In this document: piece after piece, positions 19,259 to 28,104 of the stretch
Numbering within the stretch: the stretch's first letter is position 1
Layout of the letters: every line of letters begins with the position of its first letter
Source of the DNA: Lactiplantibacillus fabifermentans DSM 21115
Lineage (GTDB): Bacteria > Bacillota > Bacilli > Lactobacillales > Lactobacillaceae
Reading direction: 5' to 3'
NCBI RefSeq assembly: GCF_000498955.2
Contig: NZ_AYGX02000083.1
Location: forward strand, 39,457-92,773
DNA: 53,317 bases
Position numbers and translations under genes: made by a program
Notes under the pieces: model-generated
What the model was told of the DNA's origin: nothing
Seen by the model: only the letters and a program-made list of their open reading frames with translations
Database searches by the model: none

Positions 19259-19513
19259 ATGGATTTGAAATTAACTTTACGGGGCTTAACGTTGTTGAGT
19301 ATCGCGTTAGCTATTATTTAATTTTTCCTAATTGCGCCCGGTAATCCTGGACTTATCACGCTGTTTTGGCTCGGAACCGGGCTAGTGTACGGTGGTTTAG
19401 CCATCATGGGGCTAGTCAAAAAGGACTATCGCTTAATGCTCGGCCTACTCGGTGGGTTAGTCTTGATTCCGTTATTAGTGACGTTGATTCGGTTAGGGTT
19501 GGCATTTCTATAG
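19259..19513 (+). pseudogene. Small membrane-protein gene broken by an in-frame TAA
   Basis: From the ATG at 19259, preceded by TAGGAAGTGG, the frame encodes M-D-L-K-L-T-L-R-G-L-T-L-L-S-I-A-L-A-I-I and then meets TAA at 19319-19321. The same frame continues for 63 more codons as strongly hydrophobic sequence (F-F-L-I-A-P-G-N-P-G; G-L-V-Y-G-G-L-A-I-M-G; L-V-L-I-P-L-L-V-T-L-I) to a TAG at 19511. The intact product would be an 84-residue, probably three-segment membrane protein. A single change (for example TTA to TAA) explains the break. I do not recognise the family. A sequencing error or reinitiation are alternatives. Confidence 0.7.
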
Positions 19514-19527
19514 TTGTTGCCGCTGCT

Positions 19528-19692
19528 GGCTGACCGTAATTCCAGCCGCCATGGGGACCGGTCCAAGCCTGAGAAGCGGTCTTGGACCTCGCTTTTGAGC
19601 CTGAAACCCAAGTCTCAAAAGACGTCCGTGGTGTAAACGGCCAAAAAACGTCCGTTAACGCCACCTTCAGGACGATTCCATTACGGTCAGCC
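19528..19692. repeat. Cloverleaf intergenic element E4
   Basis: The outer arms GGCTGACCGTAAT (19528-19540) and ATTACGGTCAGCC (19680-19692) are perfectly complementary. Inside are GGTCCAAG/CTTGGACC (19560-19567, 19581-19588), CTTTTGAG/CTCAAAAG (19592-19599, 19614-19621) and an imperfect third hairpin (about 19630-19640 with 19652-19665). Reverse-complemented, it matches element E1 at the borders, with a different paired arm. Confidence 0.75.
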
Positions 19693-19702
19693 AATTGCTG
19701 AT

Positions 19703-19918
19703 TTCAGCTCACTTTCAAAATAACTTTAAGTATAAGAAAGTGTGGCTGAACATTTTTGATGGCAGTTAGGCTAATCGAAATAGCCGTTGATAACCGAGTT
19801 TAAGAGAGAAAAGGTGTCGGTGTTGTGAGCCCGGTCAAAATCACGCCGAACTAACGGCACTTGCACGGCGACTTCAATTACCACGGACGCACAACAAAAT
19901 TGATTTTAAGCTAAAAAG
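19703..19918. other. Spacer with no recognised feature
   Basis: Apart from the terminator that follows it, I see no gene, promoter or repeat with good support here. Confidence 0.4.
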
Positions 19919-19951
19919 CGGCGCCGCTACATTTTGTATTGTAGCGGCGCC
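19911..19951 (-). terminator. Terminator of the AzgA/PbuG-like permease gene
   Basis: A perfect 12-bp stem, GGCGCCGCTACA (19920-19931) with TGTAGCGGCGCC (19940-19951). Read on the minus strand it is followed by GCTTTTT. Confidence 0.88.
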
Positions 19952-20043
19952 CTTGTATGTTTATTCAGTGATAACTGACTGTTAATGGCGATCGTTATGG
20001 TAGCCGTTAGTGGCTAATATCAACATGATTGATATTGGCCTGA

Positions 20044-21348
20044 TTAGGCCACGAAGGCAAAGTATAAGATGAAGACGACCATCATAGTCCACATCAATGC
20101 ATTAACCTCCCGCCAACGACCCTTAACGGACATCGTGATGGGGTAGAAAATAAATCCAACGGCTAAACCTTCAGAAATACTGTACGTCAACAACATCATA
20201 ATCATGGTCATGAAGGCTGGGACGGCGATTTCGAATTTGGTCCAGTCAATGTATTGGACGTTTGATAACATCAAAATACCAACGATAATTAATGCGGAAG
20301 CCGTTACGGCAGACGTAATCACCGTTAAGACGGGTGAGAAGAAGGCCGCTACGGCAAATAAGATGGCGGCAACTACTGACGATAACCCGGTCCGAGCGCC
20401 CACTGCGACTCCCGACGTGGATTCCACGTAGGCCGTCGTTGGGGAAGTTCCAAAGATAGCACCCAATGTTGTAGCTAAGGCGCCACTGAATAAGGCCTTA
20501 CCAACACCGTTAACTTCACCGGTCTTTTGATCGACCATTCCGGCTTCGGTTGCGACACCAACTAACGTCCCTGATGTATCAAATAAGCCGATAATGAAGA
20601 ACGTCAAAATGACGATGATCATTTGAAATGAGTTAATATCGCTCAGATGCGTGACCGCTTGCCCGAAAATTGGGGCAACACTTGGGACACCACTAATAAT
20701 CCCAGTCGGTAACGGAATTACTTGGAAGATCATTCCGACAACAGCGGTGATGAACATCCCCCAGAAAATCCCGCCAGTCACGTTGGCGGTCACTAACATG
20801 ACGCCGACGATAATCCCAAAAATGGCAAGTAAGACGGTGGGACTGTGTAAGTTTCCTAAGGCGACCGCGTTGGACTTATTGGCCACAATGATGCCTGAAG
20901 TTTGTAAACCAGAAAAGGCAATAAACAAGCCGATTCCGGCTGAAACTGCGTACTTCAACGCACTAGGAATTAGATTAATTAACTTATCGCGTAGCTTGGA
21001 GAGCGTCAATAAGATAAATAAGAGACCAGCGACAAAGACGCCAGCTAAAGCTGTTTGCCACGGAATATGCCATTCTTGCACGACCGTATACGTGAAGAAG
21101 GCGTTGAGTCCCATCCCCGGTGCTAAGGCGACTGGGAAGTTGGCAATCAGCCCCATCAATAAACAACCGACAATCGCTGCTAAGACGGTCGCGGTAAAGA
21201 CGGCCGATTTATCCATCCCGGCACTACCTAATAGTTCGGGATTAACTGCTAAAATATAAGACATTGCTAGGAACGTCGTTAAGCCGCCGACGAGTTCTCG
21301 CCGGACAGAAGTGCGACGTTCTGCTAAATGAAAAAATTGCGCTAAAAT
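20044..21348 (-). CDS. NCS2 purine permease, AzgA/PbuG-like, with apparent AUU start
   Basis: A multi-span nucleobase:cation symporter for hypoxanthine, guanine or adenine. The frame from the first ATG (21264) begins at M-S-Y-I-L-A-V-N-P, which lacks the conserved N-terminal segment and has no ribosome binding site. In the same frame the upstream codons give F-F-H-L-A-E-R-R-T-S-V-R-R-E-L-V-G-G-L-T, exactly the family N-terminus. No ATG, GTG or TTG occurs between that segment and the in-frame TAG. An ATT codon at 21348-21346 lies 9 bases after AGGAG and would give 434 residues, the normal length. I propose AUU initiation. A lost start codon is the alternative. A PurBox lies upstream. Purine specificity within the family is not resolved. 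Confidence 0.8.
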   Translation of the reverse strand: MLAQFFHLAERRTSVRRELVGGLTTFLAMSYILAVNPELLGSAGMDKSAVFTATVLAAIVGCLLMGLIANFPVALAPGMGLNAFFTYTVVQEWHIPWQTALAGVFVAGLLFILLTLSKLRDKLINLIPSALKYAVSAGIGLFIAFSGLQTSGIIVANKSNAVALGNLHSPTVLLAIFGIIVGVMLVTANVTGGIFWGMFITAVVGMIFQVIPLPTGIISGVPSVAPIFGQAVTHLSDINSFQMIIVILTFFIIGLFDTSGTLVGVATEAGMVDQKTGEVNGVGKALFSGALATTLGAIFGTSPTTAYVESTSGVAVGARTGLSSVVAAILFAVAAFFSPVLTVITSAVTASALIIVGILMLSNVQYIDWTKFEIAVPAFMTMIMMLLTYSISEGLAVGFIFYPITMSVKGRWREVNALMWTMMVVFILYFAFVA

Positions 21349-21395
21349 TTTGTCCCGCTCCTAACATAATAAAAAGTTAACAATTCAACAATTAT

Positions 21396-21412
21396 CCAGT
21401 ATAACATACTGG
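21396..21412 (-). promoter_or_regulatory. Inverted repeat in the permease promoter region
   Basis: CCAGTAT-AAC-ATACTGG is a perfect 7-bp inverted repeat that overlaps a possible minus-strand -10 (TATACT). It could be an operator or a leader hairpin. The regulator is unknown. Confidence 0.35.
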
Positions 21413-21436
21413 TTTTTACATAGATAAATTATTTAA

Positions 21437-21454
21437 TTAACAAATGATGTTCGG
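21437..21454 (-). promoter_or_regulatory. PurBox upstream of the AzgA/PbuG-like permease
   Basis: On the minus strand CCGAACATCATTTGTTAA matches the PurBox core CGAACAT followed by a partial inverted TGTT. It has the same layout as the boxes at 6247-6265 and 23129-23146. Confidence 0.6.
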
Positions 21455-21526
21455 TTAGTATTAATTGCGAGTGAAGCTGTGATGTCTACTGGTGCGAGTA
21501 GCGATTTATTAAGGATACGAAGTAAT

Positions 21527-21570
21527 AAAAAAACCACGCGGTGAGCAATAATGGCATGCTCACCGCGTGG
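21527..21570 (-). terminator. Terminator of pbuX
   Basis: A perfect 14-bp stem, CCACGCGGTGAGCA (21534-21547) with TGCTCACCGCGTGG (21557-21570). On the minus strand it is followed by seven T residues. Confidence 0.93.
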
Positions 21571-21584
21571 CGATATTTTTAGGC

Positions 21585-22928
21585 TTAATTTTTAGTCTCA
21601 GTTTCGTTGAGCCCCACGGATTCTTCATCGATTTTATTTTCAACGGCGTGGCGGTTGAATAATAAGTTCAAGAGGACGGCAGATAAGCTACCTACCACAA
21701 CCCCGTTACTTAACATAATTTGTAAGGCACCGGGTAAGAATTGGAAGATGTTGGTTTCGACAGTGACGCCAAGACCTAACCCAATCGAAACGGCCGCAAC
21801 TAACAAGTTGTTGTTGTTTTGGAAATCAACTTGGGCTAACATCCGAATCCCTTGAATCCCAACAATCCCGAACATAACGACCATCGCACCACCTAAAACT
21901 GGGTCAGGGATGACCGTGGCTAACGCGCCAATCTTTGGCAATAAACCTAGGACGACTAAGAAAGCGGCTGAGAAGTAAATCGGCTTACGCGTCTTAACGC
22001 CTGATAATTGAACGACGCCGACGTTTTCGGAGAAAGTTGAGTAAGGGAACGTGTTAAACAAACCACCTAAAATAACGGCAATCCCTTCGGCCCGATAGCC
22101 CCGTTTCAAGTCATCGCCTTCAATTTTACGACCGGTAATATCGCCTAAAGCGAAGAAGACCCCGGTCGATTCGACCATCGTGGTTAATGAAACCAAAATC
22201 ATGGTCAAAATGGATGACCATTGAAAGTGGGGTGTCCCGAAGTAGAAGAGCGTTGGTAAGTGGAACCAGCTGGCTTCAGCAACGGGTTTTAATGATACCA
22301 TCCCAAAGGCCCCGGCGAGTAAGGTCCCCGCTAAGATCCCGATTAAAATTGCGACTGACTTCATGAAGCCCTTGGCAAAAACACTAATCAATAAAATAAT
22401 GGCAATGGTTAAAAAGCCAATCGCGAGTGCTTGTAAGTTCCCATAATCTTTAGCCGTCGCGTCACCACCACCTAAGTTTTGGAAAGCGACGGGGATCAAA
22501 GTAAATCCGATAATCGTAATCAAGGAACCAGTGACGACGGGTGGAAATAAATTTTTAATTTTAGAAAATAAACCGGCAATTAAAAAGATAAAAATCCCGG
22601 CCCCGATAATCGAGCCGTACATTGTGCCTAAACCATATGTTTTCCCGATTTGAATCAATGGGTTGACGGCTTGCACCGCACATCCTAAGACGACTGGTAA
22701 ACCAATCCCGGTGATGGGTGTCCGTTTTAATTGTAAGAACGTGGCAATCCCACACATGAAAATATCGATTGAAACTAAGTAAGTTAATTGTTCCGCGCTG
22801 AAGTGTAAGGCGGCCCCAATTAATAATGGCACTAACACGTCACCAGAATACATCGCTAATAAATGTTGAAACCCTAAAATCGCCGCTTTGACGTTGGAGA
22901 TTTTTGGCGTACTGGTTACTTCCTTCAA
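21585..22928 (-). CDS. pbuX: NCS2 xanthine/uracil-type permease, probably PbuX
   Basis: A nucleobase:cation symporter of 447 residues with about 12-14 membrane segments. Family blocks include G-F-Q-H-L-L-A-M-Y-S-G-D-V-L-V-P, P-Y-S-T-F-S-E-N-V-G and an N-N-N-N-L-L-V-A-A-V-S-I-G-L-G-L-G block. A guanine riboswitch upstream, as on xpt-pbuX in Bacillus subtilis, supports purine (xanthine) transport rather than uracil. The reading frame extends into the riboswitch terminator, but a GAGGAGG is followed 9 bases later by TTG at 22928, giving M-K-E-V-T-S-T-P-K; this TTG is taken as the start. There are two layers of control: PurBox and riboswitch. Confidence 0.9.
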   Translation of the reverse strand: MKEVTSTPKISNVKAAILGFQHLLAMYSGDVLVPLLIGAALHFSAEQLTYLVSIDIFMCGIATFLQLKRTPITGIGLPVVLGCAVQAVNPLIQIGKTYGLGTMYGSIIGAGIFIFLIAGLFSKIKNLFPPVVTGSLITIIGFTLIPVAFQNLGGGDATAKDYGNLQALAIGFLTIAIILLISVFAKGFMKSVAILIGILAGTLLAGAFGMVSLKPVAEASWFHLPTLFYFGTPHFQWSSILTMILVSLTTMVESTGVFFALGDITGRKIEGDDLKRGYRAEGIAVILGGLFNTFPYSTFSENVGVVQLSGVKTRKPIYFSAAFLVVLGLLPKIGALATVIPDPVLGGAMVVMFGIVGIQGIRMLAQVDFQNNNNLLVAAVSIGLGLGVTVETNIFQFLPGALQIMLSNGVVVGSLSAVLLNLLFNRHAVENKIDEESVGLNETETKN

Positions 22929-22963
22929 AAAAATCTTCCTCCTCAATTCTGCGAATATGCCCG

Positions 22964-23069
22964 AAAAAAGAGGCCACCCCGGCAAACGGGATGGCCTCGT
23001 CTGCTTATAGTCCAGCGTTTACGGCGCTGGGTAGAAACTCGTCATCCTTATCATGACATTATATAGGCA
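22964..23069 (-). promoter_or_regulatory. Guanine-class purine riboswitch with terminator
   Basis: On the minus strand the aptamer runs from 23069 (TGCCTATATAATG) through G-rich P2 and the core GTTTCTACC to GGACTATAAGCA ending at 23002. The discriminating base in GGAC-TAT is C, which predicts guanine or hypoxanthine binding rather than adenine. An intrinsic terminator follows: GAGGCCATCCCG paired with CGGGGTGGCCTC (22970-22998) and six T residues (22969-22964). Ligand should stop transcription of the permease gene. Confidence 0.93.
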
Positions 23070-23092
23070 ATTACTCGTATTTGAATGAGAAT

Positions 23093-23121
23093 AGTTTAAC
23101 ATAGATGAAAACCGAATACAA
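23093..23121 (-). promoter_or_regulatory. Promoter of the pbuX riboswitch transcript
   Basis: On the minus strand TTGTAT (23121-23116) and TAAACT (23098-23093) with a 17-bp spacer. The PurBox lies directly upstream. Confidence 0.7.
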
Positions 23122-23128
23122 GCCTAAT

Positions 23129-23146
23129 CGAACAAAATAATGTTCG
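23129..23146 (-). promoter_or_regulatory. PurBox upstream of pbuX
   Basis: CGAACA-AAATAA-TGTTCG is a perfect 6-bp inverted repeat holding two opposed PurBox cores. It lies immediately upstream of the -35 element. Confidence 0.65.
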
Positions 23147-23168
23147 TGAATTACTGATTTTTGATAAT

Positions 23169-24776
23169 TCACAAAATGTAAACGTTCACTTTTTGTAGCT
23201 GTTGGTTATGCCACAATAAGACGGCCATTTCGAGTGTTTGGGTTTGTTCGGGATCATCTAAGTTGAGGTTTAACATTTTTTCAATTTTTTTGAGGCGATA
23301 AATGACGGTATTCCGGTGAATCGAGAGGTTACCGGCCACTTCCGCAATATTTTGGTGGTGATAAAAATAACCATATAACGTATTTAATAAGTTAAGTTGT
23401 TCGTTAGCACTGACCCCGCCAACTAAGCCGCCTAAGACGCGTTCAACAAACGACTTAGCTTCGTTATCGGGAATTAATGAGATTAATTCTTTCACGTATT
23501 TGGGCCGATAAATCGTCACTGCTTGGGCACTATTTTTGCTCAATGCCAAAGCTTCGGCGGCTTCGTTATAAATCGTTGCCAATTCTGTCAGTGGGAGCGT
23601 CGAGTAGCTGTAACCAGCAATCAAACGGGCGGCTTTATCAATCTTAGGTTGAATAAAGTCTACGAGGGTCGTTAAAAAGTGTTGGGCATTTTGTTCTTCA
23701 TTGATTAATAAAACTAGTTGTTGTTTTAATGAAAAAGCAATCACTGGGGCTTGGTATTCTTTAATGAACCAGAGTGTTAGTTGTTGGACCTGCTCTAACA
23801 AATGGTTACTCAGCAACGTTTGATGGTGGGTCGTCACGAGTAACGTCGCACAGTGGAATTTGGTGGTGGGGTCGATTCCTTGGCTTTTCATCGTTTTATT
23901 GACGAGTTCGTTGGAAATCCCGCCATCCATAATATTCAAATAAAACCCACTTTGATTTCGGAAGGCGGATTCGTTTAACATGTCGACTCGGCTATTGACA
24001 AAACTTAGCGTATTTAAAACGACTTGGGTCAACATTTGATCGGTCGAATTCCCGGGGTCCAAATTGACAATTCCGACGAACGCCTTGTTTTCTTTATACG
24101 CTGAAAACAGGGGCGTGATGGTTAACGTCTGATCTTGATAAGTTAACGTGAGCCGGGTATGTAAATTGAAATAGTCGACATGGGTCTGGTTGCGTAAGTA
24201 GTCGGTCAATGCGCCACGGGTCATCGGTAAATCTTGCGAGGCACTGACAACGCGAAAATGACTGTCCATCAAAAATAAGGCGTGATGTATCAGCTCACTA
24301 CATTTATTCAGGACGGTCGTGTGACTGGGGTCCTTTAATAAGAAGTCCGCGAGTGTCTGATTGACAGCCACGATGCGACTGAGCTCATCCGTCTGCGATT
24401 TCAAAATAATCGTCAACATCTTGCGCATCGTTTCAGAAATCAGTTCATCAGCGGGGGTAATAATAATGGGAAAATTCAGTTGGTCCGCTAATTCAATGAC
24501 CGCTTGCGGGACGTGCTCGACATAGCGTTGATCTTTAAAGCCTAAGCCGGCACAGTCCGCGGCGTGCATCGCTTGGATGAGTTCCAGTGGGTCTGCCGTG
24601 GCGTTAAAGAACGGATAGCCATTCGTAATTAAAAATTGGTCAGCTTTTAAATAATCGGCAATATCGGGGGATTCAATCATCCCGATGTTATTAATTTCGC
24701 GTTGAAGGCCGTCTTCACCCGCAATTACCCGCATATGACGCATCGAAGGTGTTTGTAATAGTGTTTGTAATCGCAT
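23169..24776 (-). CDS. PucR-family transcriptional regulator
   Basis: A 535-residue regulator. The N-terminal 125 residues match the PucR sensing domain (S-M-R-H-M-R-V-I-A-G, Q-R-E-I-N-N-I-G-M-I-E-S-P-D-I). The C-terminus has the PucR helix-turn-helix (L-S-I-H-R-N-T-V-I-Y-R-L-K-K-I-E). In Bacillus, PucR responds to purine catabolites. Here the gene lies just upstream of, and co-directional with, two purine permease genes and divergent from the pyr operon, so purine transport is a reasonable but unproven target. AGGGGG precedes the ATG. No catabolic genes for purines lie nearby. Confidence 0.9.
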   Translation of the reverse strand: MRLQTLLQTPSMRHMRVIAGEDGLQREINNIGMIESPDIADYLKADQFLITNGYPFFNATADPLELIQAMHAADCAGLGFKDQRYVEHVPQAVIELADQLNFPIIITPADELISETMRKMLTIILKSQTDELSRIVAVNQTLADFLLKDPSHTTVLNKCSELIHHALFLMDSHFRVVSASQDLPMTRGALTDYLRNQTHVDYFNLHTRLTLTYQDQTLTITPLFSAYKENKAFVGIVNLDPGNSTDQMLTQVVLNTLSFVNSRVDMLNESAFRNQSGFYLNIMDGGISNELVNKTMKSQGIDPTTKFHCATLLVTTHHQTLLSNHLLEQVQQLTLWFIKEYQAPVIAFSLKQQLVLLINEEQNAQHFLTTLVDFIQPKIDKAARLIAGYSYSTLPLTELATIYNEAAEALALSKNSAQAVTIYRPKYVKELISLIPDNEAKSFVERVLGGLVGGVSANEQLNLLNTLYGYFYHHQNIAEVAGNLSIHRNTVIYRLKKIEKMLNLNLDDPEQTQTLEMAVLLWHNQQLQKVNVYIL

Positions 24777-24997
24777 GGCGCGTCCCCCTAAAATTAGTTA
24801 TCTTTCACAATAAGTATACCGATAATTTGACAGTTTGACTATAATTAAATGAAAAATAGATTAAAAAATAATGAAGATGTTGATTAGTTCATTATTAACT
24901 ATCAACGCGGATGATGCAAGTGGCGCCACGTTTTACTTCATATATCATGGTTACGTCTAATTGATTAATTAGAATCTAGTGGATTTCTGGCCAACCC
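24777..24997. other. Divergent spacer between the PucR-type gene and pyrR
   Basis: AT-rich sequence with a possible minus-strand promoter for the regulator near 24790-24850. No PurBox and no gene were seen. Confidence 0.4.
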
Positions 24998-25026
24998 TTG
25001 ACAGACGCAGGCGAGTTAGTTACACT
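24998..25026 (+). promoter_or_regulatory. Promoter of the pyr operon
   Basis: TTGACA at 24998-25003 and TACACT at 25021-25026 with a 17-bp spacer. Confidence 0.8.
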
Positions 25027-25044
25027 TGTTTCAATTAAACAGCA

Positions 25045-25132
25045 CCTTTAAATTAGTCCTGTGAGGCTAACAAGGGGAACGGTTATCAGGAAGTCTCCCA
25101 CGCTTTTCGCAGGAAAAGGTGGAGACTTTTTT
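25045..25132 (+). promoter_or_regulatory. PyrR attenuator 1 (leader of pyrR)
   Basis: The PyrR-binding hairpin 25045-25075 has CCTT/AAGG and TTAG/CTAA stems around AGTCCTGTGAGGCT, matching the PyrR loop consensus. A terminator follows: GTCTCC (25093-25098) with GGAGAC (25121-25126) and six T residues. With UMP, PyrR should stabilise the binding loop and so favour termination. Confidence 0.88.
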
Positions 25133-25168
25133 CGTATCTTGGGTGCTATCAATACAGAATGGAGCTGA

Positions 25169-25714
<546 letters not shown>

Positions 25715-25737
25715 GTAAATTAAATAATTAACCATTT

Positions 25738-25835
25738 AATTGTTTCCAGAGAGGAACGAAACGGTTTGGCCATGCGTGGCCGCTTAATCGGAGTCTAGCC
25801 TCTTTGCAAACAATTTGCAGTGGCTAGACTTTTTT
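25738..25835 (+). promoter_or_regulatory. PyrR attenuator 2 (pyrR-pyrB gap)
   Basis: The PyrR recognition loop TCCAGAGAGGAACG lies at 25745-25758. The terminator AGTCTAGCC (25792-25800) with GGCTAGACT (25822-25830) is a perfect 9-bp stem followed by T residues. It lets the biosynthetic genes be set lower than pyrR. Confidence 0.9.
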
Positions 25836-25871
25836 CTTTGAGTTGAAAACATAAGGAGACGGCAAAAGAGC

Positions 25872-26828
25872 ATGCAAAGTACGAATTATCTTGTGAGTGT
25901 AGACCAATTTAATAATGAAGATGTCATGCAGTTTTTACATTTAGCACAGGCTTTCAAACAAGGATTAACGGTGACGTTGAACCGGCCAGCCTTCGCGATG
26001 GATTTGTTTTTTGAAAACAGTACCCGGACCCATACGAGTTTTGAAATGGCGGAACGTCGCTTAGGAATGCAAGTCATCCCATTCGACCCCAAAACGAGTT
26101 CGGTGACCAAAGGTGAAAGTTTATTAGATACGTTAAAAACCATTCAAGCGATTGGCGTGGACTTAGCGGTCATTCGGCATCCACAAGATGATTACTACCA
26201 ACCTTTAATTGAAGCCGGCTTACCGATGGCCTTGATCAATGCCGGCGACGGCAGCGGCCAACATCCATCACAATCTTTACTCGATATGTTGACGATTTAC
26301 GAAGAATTCGGCCATTTTGACGGCTTAAAGATTGCCATCGTCGGTGACTTACAACATTCACGGGTTGCGCGGTCCAATATGGAATTGTTGACCCAACTCG
26401 GCGCAGAAGTTTACTTCAGTGGGCCAAAAGCGTGGTTCAATGATGACTTCGCCGCGTATGGGACTTATGCCCCCATTGATGACTTAGTGGGCCAAATGGA
26501 CGTCATGATGCTCTTACGAGTGCAACATGAACGGCTCACGACCACTAATAATGAAAGCTTTGACGCGAGTGCTTACCATGAAAAATATGGCCTGACTAAC
26601 GCGCGGGCGGCTAAGATGCCAGCAACGTCCATTATCATGCATCCGGCGCCCGTTAACCGCGGGGTCGAATTAGCGAGTGACTTAGTGGAAGCACCGCAAT
26701 CGCGAATTTTCCAACAAATGACTAATGGGATGTACATTCGCATGGCGATGGTCGCCTATGTCTTAGTCCAACAAGGAATTTTAAATGCTGATCAGCTGAA
26801 AGGGGTTCAAGATGTCAACTTTAATTAA
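25872..26828 (+). CDS. pyrB: Aspartate carbamoyltransferase
   Basis: Joins carbamoyl phosphate and aspartate. The 318-residue catalytic chain has F-E-N-S-T-R-T-H-T-S-F (phosphate loop) and G-D-G-S-G-Q-H-P-S-Q-S. No pyrI regulatory chain is present, as usual in Firmicutes. AAGGAG lies about 12 bases before the ATG. It overlaps pyrC by 17 bases. Confidence 0.96.
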   Translation: MQSTNYLVSVDQFNNEDVMQFLHLAQAFKQGLTVTLNRPAFAMDLFFENSTRTHTSFEMAERRLGMQVIPFDPKTSSVTKGESLLDTLKTIQAIGVDLAVIRHPQDDYYQPLIEAGLPMALINAGDGSGQHPSQSLLDMLTIYEEFGHFDGLKIAIVGDLQHSRVARSNMELLTQLGAEVYFSGPKAWFNDDFAAYGTYAPIDDLVGQMDVMMLLRVQHERLTTTNNESFDASAYHEKYGLTNARAAKMPATSIIMHPAPVNRGVELASDLVEAPQSRIFQQMTNGMYIRMAMVAYVLVQQGILNADQLKGVQDVNFN

Positions 26829-28104
26829 AAACGCCCAAATTTTACAGGCCGAACAATTAACGGAACAAGATATTTTAATCGACGACGGTCGCATCAAAGC
26901 GATTGGTCACGACCTAAATCAAGCGTATGGTCCCGCTGACCATGTCATTTGTGCGGCGGACCGCTTTGTAACACCTGGTTTGGTGGACGTTCACGTGCAT
27001 TTACGCGACCCCGGGCTGACGGCCAAAGAAACGATTGAAACGGGGACCATGGCGGCGGCCCACGGTGGCTTTACGACCATCGGCGCGATGCCAAACGTTG
27101 ACCCGGTACCGGATACGCCGGAAAAGATTGCTTTGATGATGGCCCGCAACGCTGAAAAAGCGCATGTGCATGTTGAACAGTATGCTAGTATCACCAAAAA
27201 TCGGGTCGGTGATGAACTCGTCGACTTTGACGGGGTCAAACAAGCAGGGGCCTTTGCCGTCAGCAATGATGGTTCCGGGGTTCAAACGGCGGGCACGATG
27301 TATCAAGCGATGTTAGGCGTAGCCAAAGCCGGCTTAACCTTAGCGGCGCATGTGGAAGATGACTCCCTAACTTATGGTGGGGTCATGAATGCTGGGCCGG
27401 TTGCCGACAAGTTGGGCTTGCCAGGTATCTTAGGTATTTCTGAATCGGCGCAAATTGCACGTGATGTGATGTTAGCTGAAGCTAGCGGTGTCCATTATCA
27501 TGTGTGCCACGTTTCGACTGCCGAAAGTGTTCGCGTCATTCGCGACGCTAAACGCGCGGGTATCAACGTCACTTGTGAAGTGTCACCACATCATTTATTA
27601 CTAACAGACGCTGATATTACGATGGATAATCCGATGCTCAAGATGAATCCGCCATTGCGGTCACCTAAAGACCGCGCGGCGTTAATTGCAGGACTATTAG
27701 ATGGCACCATCGACATGATTGCGACGGACCATGCGCCCCATACCGACGAACAAAAAACAGGTTCGATGCAAACGGCGGCATTCGGAATTACTGGGCTAGA
27801 AACAGCCTTCGCCACGTTATACACGGCTTTCGTTAAAACCCGTATTTTAACCCTCAGCCAATTAATTGACTTGATGAGCACGAATCCGGCGAAGTTGTTT
27901 GGCTTGAAACAAGCCGGCCGCCTGGCGGTTGGGATGCCCGCCGATTTAGCTATTATTGATTTGAAACACGACTACGAAATTAAAGCGAACCAGATGTTTT
28001 CTAAAGGTCACAATTCACCATTTATTGGCTGGCACGTATCCGGCAATGTGTTGATGACGTTAGTAGACGGCCAAGTGGTTTATGGAAAGGACCAGCAAGC
28101 ATGA
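26812..28104 (+). CDS. pyrC: Dihydroorotase, class I
   Basis: A zinc amidohydrolase of 430 residues that cyclises carbamoyl aspartate. The metal site [10 protein letters not shown] and the late A-T-D-H-A-P-H catalytic Asp are visible. AAAGGGG inside the end of pyrB drives its ATG. Its last 4 bases overlap carA. Confidence 0.96.
   Translation: MSTLIKNAQILQAEQLTEQDILIDDGRIKAIGHDLNQAYGPADHVICAADRFVTPGLVDVHVHLRDPGLTAKETIETGTMAAAHGGFTTIGAMPNVDPVPDTPEKIALMMARNAEKAHVHVEQYASITKNRVGDELVDFDGVKQAGAFAVSNDGSGVQTAGTMYQAMLGVAKAGLTLAAHVEDDSLTYGGVMNAGPVADKLGLPGILGISESAQIARDVMLAEASGVHYHVCHVSTAESVRVIRDAKRAGINVTCEVSPHHLLLTDADITMDNPMLKMNPPLRSPKDRAALIAGLLDGTIDMIATDHAPHTDEQKTGSMQTAAFGITGLETAFATLYTAFVKTRILTLSQLIDLMSTNPAKLFGLKQAGRLAVGMPADLAIIDLKHDYEIKANQMFSKGHNSPFIGWHVSGNVLMTLVDGQVVYGKDQQA

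Noticed and set aside
20651-21259. 202-codon plus-strand frame opposite the AzgA/PbuG-like permease gene
   Set aside because: Antisense shadow of a membrane-protein gene; composition follows the real frame, no ribosome binding site.
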